This document shows positions 62,448-64,000 of a stretch of 64,000 bases of DNA, piece by piece. Source of the DNA: Actinomycetes bacterium (GTDB lineage: Bacteria > Actinomycetota > Acidimicrobiia > Acidimicrobiales > Ilumatobacteraceae); contig JANXUF010000033.1 of NCBI GenBank assembly GCA_025356335.1, positions 86,392 through 150,391 on the forward strand. Reading direction: 5' to 3'. Numbering within the stretch: position 1 is the stretch's first letter; the number at the start of each line of letters is the position of its first letter. The notes under the pieces were generated by a model. The model did no database searches, was not told the DNA's origin, and worked only from the letters and a program-made list of their open reading frames with translations. Made by a program: the position numbers and the translations under genes.

Positions 62448-62834
62448 ATGAGGCCGAGAATCATGTATGTCGAGTTGAAGACCGGTTTCGATGACAACGG
62501 TCCGGCGTCGATCAGCCGGGTGCGGTTTTCGAAGACCGGCCAGACGCTCTACTACCGTGATCGGCAGTTGCAGCGCGTCCGCGGCGTTCTCGGCAACCAT
62601 TGCGATGTCGCGAGCGGTGAGGAGTTCTGGGTCTCCGGCGTCAAGAACGATGGCGCTGATCGACATTGGGCGGGCTCGGGCAACGTTGAGATCGACGAAG
62701 ATGTGCGCGCCGAATACTTGTCGATGCGAGCGGGCGAGTTGCGTCTGGAAATCCGCGGAGAACCGGAGCGGGGATCGACAGATCGCCGCCACGCTGGCCG
62801 TCGACGTTCAAGAATGGACAACCGTTCGAACTGA
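62448..62834 (+). CDS. Small conserved protein (family often mislabelled DXP synthase)
   Basis: 128 residues from the ATG at 62448. RIMYVELKTGFDDNGPASISRVRFSKTGQTLYYRDRQLQR, then EEFWVSGVKNDGADRHWAGSGNVEIDEDVRAEY matches a widespread small family that databases often call 1-deoxy-D-xylulose-5-phosphate synthase without support. It is a compact beta protein of unknown role. The frame upstream is open but carries no family sequence. Confidence 0.75.
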   Translation: MRPRIMYVELKTGFDDNGPASISRVRFSKTGQTLYYRDRQLQRVRGVLGNHCDVASGEEFWVSGVKNDGADRHWAGSGNVEIDEDVRAEYLSMRAGELRLEIRGEPERGSTDRRHAGRRRSRMDNRSN

Positions 62835-62841
62835 TCAAGGC

Positions 62842-62871
62842 AGTGTGACGATTCCGGCGGTATCGGACACT
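62842..62871. repeat. Cassette-site N
   Basis: Core CCGGCGGTA at 62854-62862. Dyad AGTGT-ga-CGAT (62842-62852) / ATCG-g-ACACT (62862-62871). It lies between the small conserved protein and the convergent GNAT gene. Confidence 0.8.
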
Positions 62872-62875
62872 CTCG

Positions 62876-63463
62876 CTAGGCGCTTTGATGCCGAGTCTTC
62901 GAGTGATGGTCTTGGACGGTCGTGGCGGGCGTCGTCCATTGCGCTCGTGTGAGCGACATGACGTGGACCTCGACATTCTGCTCGGGGTGGATCGTGGCGA
63001 GATCGAGCCTGAAGCCGAGTCGTTTCATGACGGCGCCAGACGCTGTGTTCTGTGGCTCGTAAATGCTGACGATCTTGTCGAGGGCGAGTTCGCTGAAGCC
63101 GTAGTCGATCCATGCCGCTCCTGCCTCAGACGCATAACCGCGCCCACGGTGCTCTTCACCGAGGCGCCATCCGACCTCGACCGCTGGGAGAATCTCCGGC
63201 AGGAACGTCGGCTCCGCGAGCCCTGCCCAACCGGCAAGCTCGTTCGTCGAGGCGACAACAACCGCGCGCATTGCCGGGACGAGACTGGTGTACGCGTTCA
63301 ACGTGCGTTCGAGAAACTCGTCCGTTTCAGCGCCCGACCATGGCCGACGGAACGGGAAATGCCAGAACGACTCCTGCGCATGCAGTGCTGTCAGATCTGC
63401 ACGGTCATCCAGCGACAACGGCCGAAGGACGAGTCGACGTGTGTGCAGCACGGGAATCGCCAT
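62876..63463 (-). CDS. GNAT acetyltransferase (RimJ/RimL type)
   Basis: 195 residues: TRRLVLRPLSLDDRADLTALH, ELAGWAGLAEP, VEVGWRLGEEHRGRGYASEAGAAWIDYGF (acetyl-CoA loop), ENTASGAVMKRLGF-like end (EPQNTASGAVMKRLGFRL). It could modify a protein N terminus or a small amine. Alone between sites N and P. Confidence 0.9.
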   Translation of the reverse strand: MAIPVLHTRRLVLRPLSLDDRADLTALHAQESFWHFPFRRPWSGAETDEFLERTLNAYTSLVPAMRAVVVASTNELAGWAGLAEPTFLPEILPAVEVGWRLGEEHRGRGYASEAGAAWIDYGFSELALDKIVSIYEPQNTASGAVMKRLGFRLDLATIHPEQNVEVHVMSLTRAQWTTPATTVQDHHSKTRHQSA

Positions 63464-63531
63464 GCCACGACGCTAGACACCCAACCCATCGAACCTGCAA
63501 CGCCTGACGCATCAACGTCAATCTGACCTTG

Positions 63532-63559
63532 CGCTGCACCGGGCAGTGGCGGCAGCGCG
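63532..63559. repeat. Cassette-site P (diverged)
   Basis: GCGCTGC (63532-63538) / GCAGCGC (63553-63559) with ACCGGGCAGTGGCG between, so the right half of the core (CCGGGCAGT) is kept. Between the divergent GNAT and methyltransferase genes. Confidence 0.5.
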
Positions 63560-63580
63560 TGAGCGAGCAGTATGGACATG

Positions 63581-64000
63581 TGAGTTCCGGCGACCAGCGA
63601 GAGCACGGCAAACTGTTCAACGAAGTTCCTGCGCTCTACGACCAGATCCGACCGTCATACCCGGATGAACTCTTCTCCGACCTCGTCGCAGGGACGACAG
63701 TAGACACGGATTCATCGGTACTCGAGATCGGCTGTGGGACCGGGCAAGCGACCCGGTCACTCGCCCAGCTCGGCTGCGCTGTGACCGCGATCGAACCCGG
63801 CGTCGAGATGGCGGACATGGCCCGTCAACGATTGGCCCCCTTCTCGAACGTCGCTGTCGAAGTCTCGACATTCGAGACGTGGGACGCGCACGATCGGCGC
63901 TTCGATCTGATCGTCGCCGCGTCGTCATGGCACTGGATCGACCCAAGCATCGGATGGCGAAAAGAACACGACCTCCTGCGTCCCGGCGGGTGGCTCGCAG
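63581..64000 (+). CDS. Class I SAM-dependent methyltransferase (partial)
   Basis: The first 140 residues are visible; the gene runs off the window. FNEVPALYDQIRPSYPDELF, then motif I VLEIGCGTGQATRSLA, the acidic ribose-binding residue in VTAIEPG, and DLIVAASSWHWIDPS (motif IV). Typical of the methyltransferase-11 family acting on small molecules. Start at the GTG at 63581; the in-frame context upstream is the site P dyad. Confidence 0.9.

Noticed and set aside
54967..62871. The palindromic sites as ordinary terminators
   Set aside because: Several lie between divergent genes (F, O, P), they share sequence as well as structure, and no T tracts follow.
47797..63559. Classical integron with standard attC sites
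   Set aside because: The AAC...GTT ends are visible at only three sites, and the only complete recombinase is a phage/ICE-type integrase without the IntI-specific insertion. I keep it as a hypothesis, not a call.
46210..64000. Prophage
   Set aside because: An integrase and an excisionase-like gene are present, but there are no capsid, terminase, tail or lysis genes.

Overview
The window comes from a high-GC actinobacterium. Evidence for this is a mycothiol synthase (mshD), a mycothiol-dependent-type DinB/MDMPI protein, a DUF3499 protein, actinobacterial AbiEi-DUF559 and BlaI/M56 genes, and many starts that look leaderless (a TANNNT box 6-8 bases before ATG/GTG). The small protein at 55080 begins with a W-x-x-x-DG-x-WYPP-type segment often seen in Acidimicrobiia. 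I therefore favour class Acidimicrobiia, but the sequence alone does not prove it.

Region 1 (1-21 kb) is mostly conserved core. An ABC substrate-binding lipoprotein is followed by an AbiEi/DUF559 gene bracketed by 77-bp inverted repeats. A long minus-strand run follows: hisC-hisB-hisH-hisA, then hisF, hisI, trpE, ygfZ, a DUF503 gene, rbfA, truB and ribF. Most junctions overlap by ATGA, and a GroES-like gene is inserted on the other strand. Then come nth, mshD, a VOC protein, an M3 oligopeptidase, rlmN, an M23 peptidase with a coiled coil, and an ABC ATPase.

Region 2 (21-46 kb) is a set of functional modules. An OmpR-type regulator and its likely kinase are separated by a cytochrome P450 and a Uma2 nuclease. 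A LolA-like lipoprotein carrier forms an operon with an ABC-2 exporter. PutA is preceded by a LysR regulator. A TauE/SafE permease, a cupredoxin lipoprotein, a second two-component system, DNA polymerase IV and an esterase follow. A metal module (His-rich EamA exporter, ArsR/SmtB repressor, P1B-4-type ATPase) and a BlaI-M56 pair close the region.

Region 3 (46.2-64 kb) is accessory DNA. It holds a decayed tyrosine-integrase remnant, an intact integrase next to a fragment that looks like the 3' half of tRNA-Val(CAC), an excisionase-like gene and many toxin-antitoxin modules. An integrase-end/HTH-antitoxin/PIN segment occurs twice, and both PIN copies are broken. From about 47.8 kb onward nearly every single gene or gene pair is separated from the next by a short palindromic site with the core CCGGCGGTA followed by YCGGGCAGT. 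At least ten clear sites and several weaker ones are spaced roughly 0.6-1.4 kb apart (with one 3.5-kb gap), irrespective of gene orientation. The genes between them are typical mobile cargo: VapBC-like pairs, SDR, CYTH, AAC(3)-type acetyltransferase, MDMPI-like enzyme, MFS exporter, GNAT and a methyltransferase. The layout resembles an integron cassette array, but the sites lack the canonical attC ends and no IntI is visible. This is the best candidate for an undescribed system in the window.
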